From: Mycolicibacterium malmesburyense
Lineage (GTDB): Bacteria; Actinomycetota; Actinomycetes; Mycobacteriales; Mycobacteriaceae
Assembly: GCF_001050015.1 (NCBI RefSeq)
Contig: NZ_CVTB01000111.1
Location: 1-64,000 of the forward strand
DNA length: 64,000 nucleotides
Direction of reading: 5' to 3'
The position numbers were made by a program, and so were the translations under genes. Under the pieces are notes generated by a model, which was not told where the DNA came from, ran no database searches, and saw nothing but the letters and a program-made list of their open reading frames with translations. This document shows, piece by piece, positions 1-8,192 of this stretch. How positions within the stretch are numbered: position 1 is the stretch's first letter; the number at the start of each line of letters is the position of its first letter.

Positions 1-48
1 CCAATGATACTGCCCCACACGGGCGGAAAAGTAGGACACCGCCGAACA
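1..48 (+). rRNA. rrf: 5S ribosomal RNA, 3' end only
   Basis: The first bases match, from memory, the end of mycobacterial 5S rRNA: GATACTGCCCC, then GGGCGGAAAAGTAGG, then ACACCGCCGAACA. The rest of the gene lies before the window. Its place directly before a strong terminator and the convergent ogt gene fits the M. tuberculosis order rrs-rrl-rrf-ogt. The exact 3' end is uncertain by a few bases. Confidence 0.88.
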
Positions 49-58
49 CAAATTAAGC

Positions 59-91
59 CCTGTGGCCCCCAATTCGATTGGGGGCCACAGG
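59..91. terminator. Bidirectional terminator of the rRNA operon and ogt
   Basis: A perfect 15-base inverted repeat (59-73 and 77-91) is closed by a three-base TCG loop and followed on the plus strand by a short T-containing tract. It lies 10 bases after the 5S end and 33 bases after the ogt stop, so it can end transcription from both sides. Confidence 0.85.
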
Positions 92-124
92 CATTTGTGT
101 ACCTTGTTCGTCGCGGCGACGCCC

Positions 125-628
125 TCACTCGAAGAGTGTCAGCGCCGGCGACACCCGGCTCTTCTCCATGTCGAGCAGTGTCCGCTTCTTGTCGAGACCG
201 CCGCCGTACCCCGTCAGGCTCCCGTTCGCGCCGATCACCCGATGGCAGGGCACGATGATCCCGATCGGGTTGTGGCCGTTGGCCAAACCGACGGCCCGGA
301 ACGCGCCCGGTGCTCCGATCTGGCGGGCGATCTCACCGTACGACCGTGTCTGTCCGTATGGAATCGTCAGCAATGCGGCCCAGACTCTCTTCTGAAACGC
401 CGTGCCCACCATGTCGAGTGCGAGATCGAATTCCGTGAGCTCACCGGCGAAGTACGCCTCGAGTTGTTCGACCGCCTCCGGAAACGCGCCGTCGTCGGCA
501 ACCCAGTCCTCTCGGCTCGGCTCATAGGTCTGATCGACCATCCGCAGATGCATGAGCCGGCCGTCGCGGCCCGCCAACGTCAGCTGCCCGACCGGGCTCT
601 CCATTGTGCGAAATCGTAAGGCAGTCAT
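125..628 (-). CDS. ogt: Methylated-DNA--protein-cysteine methyltransferase
   Basis: This 167-residue protein repairs O6-alkylguanine in DNA by moving the alkyl group onto its own cysteine. The active-site motif IVPCHRVIG is present near residue 127, followed by the glycine-rich segment GYGGGLDKK, and the length is normal for the family. The ATG start overlaps the stop of the upstream ada/alkA gene by one base (TGATG), so the two are translationally coupled as in M. tuberculosis (Rv1317c-Rv1316c, recalled). Expression probably follows the Ada-type regulator encoded just before it. Confidence 0.95.
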   Translation of the reverse strand: MTALRFRTMESPVGQLTLAGRDGRLMHLRMVDQTYEPSREDWVADDGAFPEAVEQLEAYFAGELTEFDLALDMVGTAFQKRVWAALLTIPYGQTRSYGEIARQIGAPGAFRAVGLANGHNPIGIIVPCHRVIGANGSLTGYGGGLDKKRTLLDMEKSRVSPALTLFE

Positions 629-2112
629 CACTTCTCCTTCGGCGGCCAGTCGTTGACCGCATGCTCGAGCGCGGTCCACAGGTGTTGCGTGACGTATGAA
701 CGCCAGGGTCGCCACCGAACGCTGTGTTCGGCGAGCGGTCGCGCATCGCCGGGGAGACCCAGTTGTTCGGCGGCAAGCCGTACGCCCAGATCGGTCACCG
801 GAAACGCGTCGGGGTCTCCCAATCCGCGCATGGCGATGATCTCCGCGGTCCACGGGCCGATTCCCGGTAGTGCCTGCAACTGCGCACGCGCGCTGTCCCA
901 GTCGCAACCCGCATCCAGCACCACATCCCCGTCGGCCAGGGCACGGATCAGCGTCGTCAAGGAACGTTGTCTGGATCTCGGCAACGCCAGATGCGCCGGA
1001 TCGATCGCGGCGAGATGTTCGATGGTCGGAAACACATGTGTCAGACCGCCGTCCGCATCCGTGACCGGTCGGCCATAGGCAGACGCCAGCCTGCCGGCGT
1101 GCGTGCGCGCCGCCTTCACCGACACCTGCTGGCCGAGCACCGCCCGCACCGCCAGTTCCTGTTCGTCGACGGTGCGGGGTATGCGCTGGCCCGGAGCCTT
1201 GGCGACCAAGGCGCTCAGGTCGGCGTCGGCGCCGAGCGCATCCACGACCGCCTCGGGGTCTGCATCCAGGTCGAGCAGGCGACGGCATCGGGCGATGGCC
1301 GTGGCTAGGTCGCGGAAGTCGTCGAGTACGACGCGGCATTGCACATGGTCGGGTTGCGGTGTGAGAGAGACGATCCCGCTTCCATTGGGCAGGCGCAGCG
1401 TACGACGGTATGCGCCGTCGCGCACCTCCTCGACACCGGGCACCGCGCTGGCGGCGAGGTGGCCGAACAACCCCTCGAACGCGAACGGTGTGCGGACCGG
1501 CAGCCGTAAGGAGAGCGCTCCGGTGCCGCCCTCGCTCTGACCGAACCGTGTTCGCGCGCGCCGGCGCAGGGCGGTGGGTGCAAGGTCGTACACCGTGCGG
1601 ACGGTGTCGTTGAACTGACGGATGCTGGAGAAGCCCGATGCGAATGCGACGTCGCTGAACGGCAACTCGGTCGTCTCGATGAGTACCCGCGCCGTCTGGG
1701 AACGCTGTGCTCGCGCCAACGCGAGCGGATTGGCACCGACCTCCGCCTGCAGCAGCCGCTCAAGCTGGCGCGTCGTGTATCCGAGCTTGGCGGCCAAGCC
1801 GGTGACCCCCTCGCGATCAACGATGCCGTCGGCGATCAACCGCATGGCCCGCGCGACGACGTCGCCGCGGACGTTCCACTCCGGGGAACCGGGGGAGGCG
1901 TCCGGTCGGCACCGCTTACACGCGCGGAAGCTGGCCTTCTGGGCAGCCGCTGCGGTCGGATAGAACCGCATGTTGCGACCGTGTGGAGGCCGCACCGGGC
2001 AGCTCGGCCGACAGTAGATCCCCGTGGTCAGCACCGCGGTGACGAACCAACCGTCGAACCGGGCGTCCTTGGACTGGACGGCCCGGTAACAGCGGTCGAA
2101 ATCGTCGTGCAT
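628..2112 (-). CDS. alkA: Ada/AlkA bifunctional regulator and 3-methyladenine DNA glycosylase
   Basis: This 494-residue fusion combines the adaptive-response sensor with a base-excision glycosylase. The N-terminal Ada domain has the four zinc cysteines (C34, C38, C65, C68); C34 would take methyl groups from DNA phosphotriesters. An AraC-type helix-turn-helix follows at about residues 80-180, then an AlkA N-terminal domain and an HhH-GPD domain with LPGIGPWTAEI and a downstream catalytic Asp in VTDLG. I chose the ATG at 2112 over an upstream start because the Ada domain begins there (MHDDFDRCYRA). It is the first gene of a two-gene operon with ogt. No clear Ada box is visible in the 95 bases upstream. 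Confidence 0.93.
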   Translation of the reverse strand: MHDDFDRCYRAVQSKDARFDGWFVTAVLTTGIYCRPSCPVRPPHGRNMRFYPTAAAAQKASFRACKRCRPDASPGSPEWNVRGDVVARAMRLIADGIVDREGVTGLAAKLGYTTRQLERLLQAEVGANPLALARAQRSQTARVLIETTELPFSDVAFASGFSSIRQFNDTVRTVYDLAPTALRRRARTRFGQSEGGTGALSLRLPVRTPFAFEGLFGHLAASAVPGVEEVRDGAYRRTLRLPNGSGIVSLTPQPDHVQCRVVLDDFRDLATAIARCRRLLDLDADPEAVVDALGADADLSALVAKAPGQRIPRTVDEQELAVRAVLGQQVSVKAARTHAGRLASAYGRPVTDADGGLTHVFPTIEHLAAIDPAHLALPRSRQRSLTTLIRALADGDVVLDAGCDWDSARAQLQALPGIGPWTAEIIAMRGLGDPDAFPVTDLGVRLAAEQLGLPGDARPLAEHSVRWRPWRSYVTQHLWTALEHAVNDWPPKEK

Positions 2113-2207
2113 GTCTCTCACAATTACACGCGGCCTCCGACAAGACTGGCGGAAAACCGACATGGTCGTCGGCGGGTCCCTAGAGGCATCCGAGACGGTG
2201 TCGACAC

Positions 2208-2738
2208 ATGGAGTTCATCGGCAACTTCATCCTTCTCACCGACGGCAGCCTGGACACCCCGCGCAACCTCATCTCGGGCGGGATGAAGCTGTTGTTCGAT
2301 CATCCCGATGTACGCCAACGCCTGACCGCCGATCTCGATGCACTGCTGCCGGGGGCGATCGAGGAGATGCTGCGGCTGCTCTCGCCGGTGGTCTACATCC
2401 GTCGTTTGGCCACCCAGGACACCGAGTTGGCCGGGCAGCCGATCGCCAAGGGCGAGCGCGTGGTGATGTACTACGGCTCCGGTAACCGCGACGAACGCGT
2501 GTACGAGGATCCCGAGGCCTTCGACATCGACCGGAAACGCGGCGAGCACATCGCATTCGGCGGCGGCGGCCCGCATTTCTGCGTCGGATCGCACCTGGGC
2601 CGAGCGGAGGGCTCGGTGATGATCCGCGAGTTGCTCACCCGCCTGCCCGACATCGAGCAGGCCGGCCCGGAGTCCTGGGCGGCGACCAGTCTCACCTCCG
2701 GCCTGTCGTCCCTCCCCGTGCGGTTCACGCCCGCCTGA
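2208..2738 (+). pseudogene. Cytochrome P450 remnant, C-terminal part only
   Basis: The 176-residue reading frame holds only the distal half of a P450. It starts inside the I helix, then shows the ExxR motif (EEMLR) and a heme-binding loop GGGGPHFCVG with C125. The usual AGxDTT oxygen-activation motif reads GSLDTP here, and roughly 200 N-terminal residues are missing. No start or matching sequence lies in frame upstream, where a stop is found. It sits between ada/alkA and a secreted protein, at the edge of a segment that interrupts the conserved gene order. I regard it as a decayed gene; a short expressed fragment cannot be excluded. Confidence 0.8.
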
Positions 2739-2849
2739 GCGGGCCCGGCGGAAGTTCCTGCTAACGAACCGGTTCCAGCGCGCTAACGATTCGAGCGTGC
2801 TTGTCGTTCTCGGATGCGCAGCGGCCAATGTTCTGGTGTCGTGGAAGCG

Positions 2850-3374
2850 ATGTCGAATCGGATCTGGTCTCTCATCGGTGCCGCGGCCGCATGCGTCGCC
2901 GCGGCTGTGCTCGCGGTGCCGTCGGCCGCCGCCGCGCCCGCGACGGATTCCGGCGGCTACGTCGACTCGACCGCGCGCTGCGCGCAGCCCAACCAAGCGA
3001 TGGTGTTCGGCAGCACCGCCACCTCGCGGGTGGCGATCTGCAAGACGTCCAACGGCAGCTACGAATACCGCGGGGTTCGGCTACGCGACGGCGCGAAGCT
3101 GATCAGGATGGCCACGAAATCAGGCGACACATACTCGGTCTACAACGACGGCATCACCTACACCGTGAGTTCGAAGGCGTTGAAACTCACCGAGGGCTCG
3201 CGGGTCATCCGCGACGAAGCGTGGGTCGATTTTCACGGCGCTTCCTCTTCCTCGTCATCCTCTTCCTCGTCGGGGCCCGGAATGTCGCCGCCCCCAGCGG
3301 AATCGACACCGACGACGTCCGCGAAACCGCTGCCGCCGCCGCTGCCGGCGGAAGTGGGGCACACCGACAGCTGA
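2850..3374 (+). CDS. Small secreted protein with serine run and proline-rich tail
   Basis: I do not recognise a family. The 174-residue product has a signal peptide (hydrophobic run ending in AAAAP near residue 30), a compact middle with two cysteines (C41 and C61) that could pair outside the cell, and a low-complexity C-terminus: about ten serines in a row, then a Pro/Thr-rich tail. The middle resembles short beta-rich exported mycobacterial proteins. The ATG at 2850 is preferred because it directly precedes the positively charged start of the signal peptide. Upstream, the 8-mer GCTAACGA occurs twice 22 bases apart (2760 and 2782) around the palindrome GAACCGGTTC (2766-2775), which may mark its promoter. 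Confidence 0.7.
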   Translation: MSNRIWSLIGAAAACVAAAVLAVPSAAAAPATDSGGYVDSTARCAQPNQAMVFGSTATSRVAICKTSNGSYEYRGVRLRDGAKLIRMATKSGDTYSVYNDGITYTVSSKALKLTEGSRVIRDEAWVDFHGASSSSSSSSSSGPGMSPPPAESTPTTSAKPLPPPLPAEVGHTDS

Positions 3375-3380
3375 CGCGAC

Positions 3381-4112
3381 TCAGTCGTGCGATGGCCGGC
3401 GCGAGGCGTCGCGACCGCCGTCGAGCCGGGCCCGCGCGACGGTGGCGGCGCCGTCGCCTGTGATCAACCACAGCGTCGTCAGCTGGGACACCAGCTCGTC
3501 CACCGTGATCGAGGCGGTGCCGTCGACGAAGGCCAGAATCGCATCGGCGGTACCGCCGACGACGAAGGCGGGCGCGATCAGAGCCATCGGATCGTGGGCG
3601 AGTTCCACTCCGTGAACCGTGCGCGCGTGATCGATCACCACCCCGGTCAGGCTGCGCATCACCGCCACCCGATGCGCGCGCATCGCAGGGGTGGCCGCTA
3701 CGCCACCGAGAAGGACCCGCGCGCGCCGCGGATCGTCGACCAGGCTGTGTACGACCGAGCTCACGGCCACGAAGGCTTGTCGCGCAACGTTTTCCGACCG
3801 CGCGTCGGTCACCGCCTTCACGGTCACCTCCCGCACCGCCGCGGCGATCTCGTCGATCACGGCATCGGCCACGGCGTCGACATCGGTGAAGCTCTCGTAG
3901 AAGTAGCGCTTGTTGAGGCCGGCGTCGGCGCACAGGCGCTCGACGGTCACGTCGCGCCACTCGTCGGCGCCCATCACCTCCAGTGCGGCCTCGAGTAGCC
4001 GTGACCGCCGTTGCTGCCGACGTTCCGCACCGGAAACGCCGCCGTAGCTGCGCGGTGACGACGGGGCCATGCGTCGATCGTCGCACCCCGGTCGCGTCGC
4101 GGGAGTGACCAT
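3381..4112 (-). CDS. TetR-family regulator, divergent from CYP136
   Basis: This 243-residue protein has an N-terminal TetR DNA-binding domain at about residues 30-80, with recognition helix AGLNKRYFYESF, and a C-terminal ligand/dimer domain. The ATG at 4112 is chosen because AAGGG lies six bases upstream; the next ATG at 4070 has no ribosome site. The pair with the P450 at 4174 matches M. tuberculosis Rv3058c-Rv3059 (recalled). It most likely represses that P450 and itself from the 61-base intergenic region, with a lipophilic ligand as inducer (inferred). Confidence 0.88.
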   Translation of the reverse strand: MVTPATRPGCDDRRMAPSSPRSYGGVSGAERRQQRRSRLLEAALEVMGADEWRDVTVERLCADAGLNKRYFYESFTDVDAVADAVIDEIAAAVREVTVKAVTDARSENVARQAFVAVSSVVHSLVDDPRRARVLLGGVAATPAMRAHRVAVMRSLTGVVIDHARTVHGVELAHDPMALIAPAFVVGGTADAILAFVDGTASITVDELVSQLTTLWLITGDGAATVARARLDGGRDASRRPSHD

Positions 4113-4173
4113 TGACAACCCTTCGTCAAAACTGGCACGGTTACGTACCAGATAGTCGACGAAGGGCTCGCCG
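4113..4173. promoter_or_regulatory. Divergent control region with mirrored ribosome sites
   Basis: The 61 bases between the two start codons contain the inverted repeat GACGAAGGG: one copy reads toward the TetR gene (4119-4127, minus strand) and the other toward the P450 (4158-4166). Each copy supplies the purine-rich ribosome site of its own gene, so the symmetry may have a translational rather than an operator role. A second symmetric patch around TTACGTAC (4141-4148) is a possible TetR operator. Confidence 0.5.
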
Positions 4174-5622
4174 ATGATCAACCTCGTGGACGCCGTCGCA
4201 CCGCCGATCTCGCTGGCCGAGGCGCGGCGACGGCTTCAGGGAATCGGCGCGACGGTCGCGGACCGGTGGCCGAGCCCCGACCGTCCGCTCGCGACTCCAC
4301 CGCCCGGCTCCGGGCTCGCCCCGGTGATGGGCAATTACGGGGTGCCCTATCTCGGCCACGTCCTCGCTTCGCTGGCGGACCCGTTGGAGTTCGCGCGTCG
4401 CCGCTATGCGAAGTACGGGCCGGTGTCCTGGGCCGGCGGCGTGGGATTCCGTGTCGTCGCGCTCTTGGGACCCGAAGCGCTCGAGGCGGCATGGGTCAAT
4501 CGGGACAAGGCGCTATCGAGCACCAAGGGGTGGCAACCGGTGATCGGCCCGTTCTTCCATCGCGGCATCATGCTGCTGGACTTCGAGGAACACCGCGACC
4601 ATCGACGGATCATGCAGCGCGCGTTCACGCGTACGGCGCTCAACACGTATCTCGCATGCACAGCCGACGGCATCGACCGCGCACTCGCGACGTGGCGACC
4701 GGCGACACGGTTCCCCATGTATCCGTCGATCAAGCAGATGCTGTTGCAGCAGGCGGCGGAGGTGTTCGTCGGGACCGAACTCGGCGCGGAATCCGATCGG
4801 CTCATCGGCGACTTCCACGACACGGTGCACGGCGGTCAGGCCATCATCCGCGCGGACGTACCCGGAGGGACGTGGGCGCGCGGACTGCGGGCGCGGGAGC
4901 GCCTCGAGCGTTACTTTGGCGCGCAGATCGCCGACCGCCGCCGGGGTGACGGCTCGGACCTCTTCTCGATGCTGTGCCGCAGCGAGTCCGACGACGGCCA
5001 ACGCTTCACCGACGCCGACATCGTCAACCACATGATCTTCCTGCTGATGGCCGCGCACGACACGACGGCTATCGCGCTGGCGATGCTCGCTTACGAACTG
5101 GGCCGAAACATCGGCTGGCAGAACCGACTTCGCGAAGAGGCTGTCGAGCATCCGATCGACTCACCCACCCTCGACGACCTCGAGGACTATCCGCTACTGG
5201 ACGCCGCGTTCAAGGAAGTGCTGCGCATGTATGCCCCGGCGGGGACCCTGTTCCGGCAGGCGATCCGCGACACCGAGATCTGCGGGCACTTCATACCCCG
5301 CAAGAGCCAGATCGCGATCAGCGTGCACGCTTCGATGCGGCTGCACGACTGGTGGCCCGCCCCCGACACATTCGACCCGTCACGGTTCAGCGATGTCACC
5401 AACCGCGCGGCGGTCAACCGATACGCGTTCGCGCCCTTCGGCGGCGGCGCCCACAAGTGCATCGGACAACAGTTCGCCGACATGACGGTCAAAACGGTGA
5501 TGCACAAGTTGTTGCGCCGATTCCGGTGGCATGTTCGGGACGGTTACCGCGTCCCACTCACCTGGGGGACCGGACCCACCCCCGCCGACACCCTGCCGAT
5601 CGAGCTCGAACGGCTCGACTGA
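4174..5622 (+). CDS. Cytochrome P450, CYP136-like
   Basis: This 482-residue monooxygenase is longer than typical bacterial P450s and starts with a non-cleaved, moderately hydrophobic region. It has the I-helix motif AAHDTTA, the K-helix ExxR motif (KEVLR) and the heme loop FGGGAHKCIG with ligand C429. The long N-terminus, KEVLRMYAP context and divergent TetR neighbour fit CYP136 of M. tuberculosis (recalled). Its substrate is unknown; CYP136 is an orphan with CYP51-like features. GAAGGG precedes the ATG at good spacing. Redox partners are not encoded nearby. Confidence 0.88.
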   Translation: MINLVDAVAPPISLAEARRRLQGIGATVADRWPSPDRPLATPPPGSGLAPVMGNYGVPYLGHVLASLADPLEFARRRYAKYGPVSWAGGVGFRVVALLGPEALEAAWVNRDKALSSTKGWQPVIGPFFHRGIMLLDFEEHRDHRRIMQRAFTRTALNTYLACTADGIDRALATWRPATRFPMYPSIKQMLLQQAAEVFVGTELGAESDRLIGDFHDTVHGGQAIIRADVPGGTWARGLRARERLERYFGAQIADRRRGDGSDLFSMLCRSESDDGQRFTDADIVNHMIFLLMAAHDTTAIALAMLAYELGRNIGWQNRLREEAVEHPIDSPTLDDLEDYPLLDAAFKEVLRMYAPAGTLFRQAIRDTEICGHFIPRKSQIAISVHASMRLHDWWPAPDTFDPSRFSDVTNRAAVNRYAFAPFGGGAHKCIGQQFADMTVKTVMHKLLRRFRWHVRDGYRVPLTWGTGPTPADTLPIELERLD

Positions 5623-5762
5623 CCAGCGCCCGTGGCCTTCCACCCTGGATGTCGCGCGAAAAAAGCGGGACCATTCAAGTGAGCGGTTGGCTCGACGAGC
5701 GACGCCTCGACGCCCCCGTGTCAGCAGCAGCCGACCGTGCCGTAGCGGAAGGACGCGAAGAA

Positions 5763-6035
5763 ATGAAGGCGCAAATCGGAGATTGGCTGGTGATCAAAGG
5801 AGCCACGGTGGACCGCCCGGAGCAGCGGGGACTCATCACCGAGGTGCACTCGTCGGACGGTTCGCCGCCCTATGTGGTTCATTGGCTCGACAATGATCAT
5901 GTAGCCACGGTCTTCCCCGGGCCGGACGCAATCGTCGTGACGGCCGCCGAGCAACACGCCGCGGACGCGCGGGCTCAGCTCCGGTTCGAATCGATTCGCA
6001 GCGACATCACGCATCATCCCAAGAGCGAGTCGTGA
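5763..6035 (+). CDS. DUF1918 small protein
   Basis: The 90-residue product starts MKAQIGDWLVIKG and contains the segment GLITEVHSSDGSPPYVVHW, the hallmark of the short beta-barrel DUF1918 family found in actinobacteria. Function is unknown; the fold resembles small SH3-like barrels. The start is set by GGAAGGA ten bases upstream. A charged tail follows the domain after residue 60. It converges with the hydrolase gene at 6063, leaving 27 bases between the stops. Confidence 0.85.
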   Translation: MKAQIGDWLVIKGATVDRPEQRGLITEVHSSDGSPPYVVHWLDNDHVATVFPGPDAIVVTAAEQHAADARAQLRFESIRSDITHHPKSES

Positions 6036-6062
6036 GCGGTGTGGTCGTCACGCAGCCACACG

Positions 6063-7325
6063 TTAACCCGTCAGGCCTGCCGGCGTCGGTTCCGGGCCGT
6101 CCAGGAGACCCGATTGAATCAGCGCCGCGTCGACGAACTCCTCCACCGGTCTGGCTTGGATGAATCCGGTGTGACCGCCCCGATACCAGTGGATCTCGGG
6201 TTCGCCCCAGTGTTGCCAGAGGCGCACCACCTGGTCGCGCGGGTGGACGAGTTGGTCGGCGATGCCGGCGTAGATGAAGCGGCCGCGCAACGGCACTCGT
6301 GGTTTCATCGCCAGCGGTGAGGTCATCCGACCGATGGGTTCTGCCAGTTCGACGGTGCGTCGGCGGGGATCGTCCTCGCGGAGACCGGAGTGGCGACCGA
6401 GCACGGCGATGAGATCGGCGACCGGCACGCCCAGCATGGCGCACGTCAAGCCCGGTTCGAGGCTGGCAACCAATCCGGAAACATAACCGCCGAGCGAAAT
6501 CCCGTACATCCCTACGGGGGAGGTGGGCTGCTGCGCTCGGATCCAACGCAGCAGCCGCCTGATGTCCCAGACCGCCTGGGCCGTCGCGTGCACGGTGTCC
6601 AATAGATCCTCACCCGGGTACACGGTCCCTCTGGGCAGCCCGCGGCCGCGTGGACCGTGCATCGGCAGTACGGGCAGAACCACATTGACGTTGAGGTCTT
6701 TGTGAAGATGCCAGGCCCGAAACACGGTCAGATCGAGCGCCGCTCGCCCCATCTCGGCGCCGTGAACGCAGATCAACCAGGGGCGATCGACTTCGTGCCG
6801 CAGCATCAGCCCGTACACCTGTTTGCAGGCGGAGTAATTCAGCCATCGCTGCGCGCCGGGCTCCTCGGGCCGCGGACGATATCCGCTTTCGAACGTGAAG
6901 CGCTCGTATCGTCGGCCGAACGAGTTCACGGGATGGGTGGTGATCGTCGACAGCCGCGGCGGTCGGGCGAAGTAGCGTGCCGGATGCTCGAGCCAGCCCC
7001 TTTCGTCGAAGACTTCGAGCGCCTCGGTCACCTCGGATTCAATTCGCTTGAAGACCTCCACGTCGCTGACCGGTCGCCTCGCCCGAAGGCCCAGCAGTGC
7101 GACTTCATCGCGGAGGGCATGCACGGCAAGCGCTAACGTCGGCCGCGCAATCGGCAGTTCCGGTGACTCGGGGTGGAGGAATTCACGCCACGAGTCGGCG
7201 TAGTAACGGCCGGTGCGGTAGATCGGCCCGACCGCTGCACCCACCGCATCCACAGGCGACGGCAGCCGGTGGGTGGTACCCGCGACCGGCTCACCGGAGA
7301 CGCCATCGTCACGGGTTTCGCCCAT
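6063..7325 (-). CDS. Alpha/beta hydrolase
   Basis: The 420-residue protein has an N-terminal helical extension of about 180 residues before an alpha/beta-hydrolase core. CVHG near residue 188 forms the oxyanion region, GISLGG near residue 275 is the nucleophile elbow with a serine, and GGHTGF near residue 393 supplies the catalytic histidine. No signal peptide is seen. The natural substrate cannot be read from the sequence; esterase or dienelactone-like activity is plausible. It stands alone between DUF1918 (convergent) and a TetR gene; 146 bases before the TetR stop hold nothing I can identify beyond a possible promoter. Confidence 0.82.
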   Translation of the reverse strand: MGETRDDGVSGEPVAGTTHRLPSPVDAVGAAVGPIYRTGRYYADSWREFLHPESPELPIARPTLALAVHALRDEVALLGLRARRPVSDVEVFKRIESEVTEALEVFDERGWLEHPARYFARPPRLSTITTHPVNSFGRRYERFTFESGYRPRPEEPGAQRWLNYSACKQVYGLMLRHEVDRPWLICVHGAEMGRAALDLTVFRAWHLHKDLNVNVVLPVLPMHGPRGRGLPRGTVYPGEDLLDTVHATAQAVWDIRRLLRWIRAQQPTSPVGMYGISLGGYVSGLVASLEPGLTCAMLGVPVADLIAVLGRHSGLREDDPRRRTVELAEPIGRMTSPLAMKPRVPLRGRFIYAGIADQLVHPRDQVVRLWQHWGEPEIHWYRGGHTGFIQARPVEEFVDAALIQSGLLDGPEPTPAGLTG

Positions 7326-7471
7326 ACGGCGACTCTACGAACGGGTGGGCAGCGCCGCAGGGGCCTCAATCCCTCTGCGAGAAGGCCGTTCGGTGTCGCA
7401 ACTAGTGACTTTCGGCTCGTGCGCACCGCCCGCCGCTCCGCGACGCCGTCCGGTATGCGCCCACATCGCGG

Positions 7472-8137
7472 TCAGGATTCCGACAAGGCGGTCAGCGCGG
7501 CGCTCAGCGATCCCATGGCCCGGTCTCGCTCGTCGCCCATGCCTACCAGCGTGTCGACGATCAGCGGGCCGAGGATCTGCGTCTGGCCGTGGCCCTCGTG
7601 GCCGAAGAATCCGGCGATCTCCAGCAGCACCGCCCCGTGGCTGATGCTCCAAAGCCGCCCCGCGACGGCGGCCTCGTCATCGTCTCGGATGCGGCCGGCG
7701 GCGATCATCCGGCGCACGCCGTTGAGCAGCGCTTCGAACGACACCGCCCACTCGCTGCGGGCGCTGGCGCTGCCGGTGACCGTGAGGTCGGCGTGGTACC
7801 GGTTCAGCGACTCGGCCGCGGTGCCGAACATCATCTGGTATCGCTGCGGATTCTGCAGCGCGAATTCGCGGTAGCGGGCGCCCATCACGAAGAAGTCGGC
7901 GACCGGGTCGTCGGTCGGCGTCACCTCGGTGAGCGCTCGCGTGGAGCGGAGAAACGACTCGCCGGCGATCGCGTCGATCAGGTCTGACATGCCACCGAAG
8001 TGCGTGTACACCGCCATGGTGGAGGTTCCGGCTTCTGTGGCGAGCTTGCGTGCGCTGAGCGCGGCCAGGCCGTCGCGCTCGAGGATTCGAATGCCGACCT
8101 CGACGAGTTGCTCTCGAGTCCCGCTCACTCTTGCCAT
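7472..8137 (-). CDS. TetR-family repressor of the carotenoid oxygenase
   Basis: The 221-residue protein has a TetR helix-turn-helix at about residues 5-50 (recognition part AGTSTMAVYTHF) and a C-terminal domain of the TetR_C_33-like kind. It is divergent from the dioxygenase at 8193, the arrangement of Rv0653c-Rv0654 in M. tuberculosis (recalled). Two matching palindromes lie in the 55-base gap between the start codons, so autorepression and repression of the oxygenase are very likely. The inducer is probably an apocarotenoid or retinoid-like compound (inferred). Confidence 0.9.
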   Translation of the reverse strand: MARVSGTREQLVEVGIRILERDGLAALSARKLATEAGTSTMAVYTHFGGMSDLIDAIAGESFLRSTRALTEVTPTDDPVADFFVMGARYREFALQNPQRYQMMFGTAAESLNRYHADLTVTGSASARSEWAVSFEALLNGVRRMIAAGRIRDDDEAAVAGRLWSISHGAVLLEIAGFFGHEGHGQTQILGPLIVDTLVGMGDERDRAMGSLSAALTALSES

Positions 8138-8142
8138 GGTGT

Positions 8143-8182
8143 CATAACGGTGTTATACAGAGAACGTCATAACGCTGTTATG
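8143..8182. promoter_or_regulatory. Two tandem TetR operators
   Basis: Two near-identical palindromes occur: ATAACGGTGTTAT at 8144-8156 and CATAACGCTGTTATG at 8168-8182. Consensus CATAAC-GST-GTTATG, centres 25 bases apart. The second is a perfect 6+6 inverted repeat. They fill the gap between the divergent start codons, 5 bases from the TetR start and 10 bases from the oxygenase start. Confidence 0.88.
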
Positions 8183-8192
8183 GGGGTTTCCG

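Noticed and set aside
4..258. 84-residue frame at the window start
   Set aside because: It runs through the 5S rRNA tail and its terminator and is not a gene.
125..1339. A long minus-strand frame starting at 1339 that includes ogt
   Set aside because: The part before residue 238 is the wrong frame of ada/alkA; only the 167 residues from 628 look like a protein.
2124..2996. 290-residue minus-strand frame opposite the P450 remnant
   Set aside because: Composition is typical of antisense high-GC frames (Arg/His/Gly-rich) with no motif, and it runs across the remnant and the secreted protein gene.
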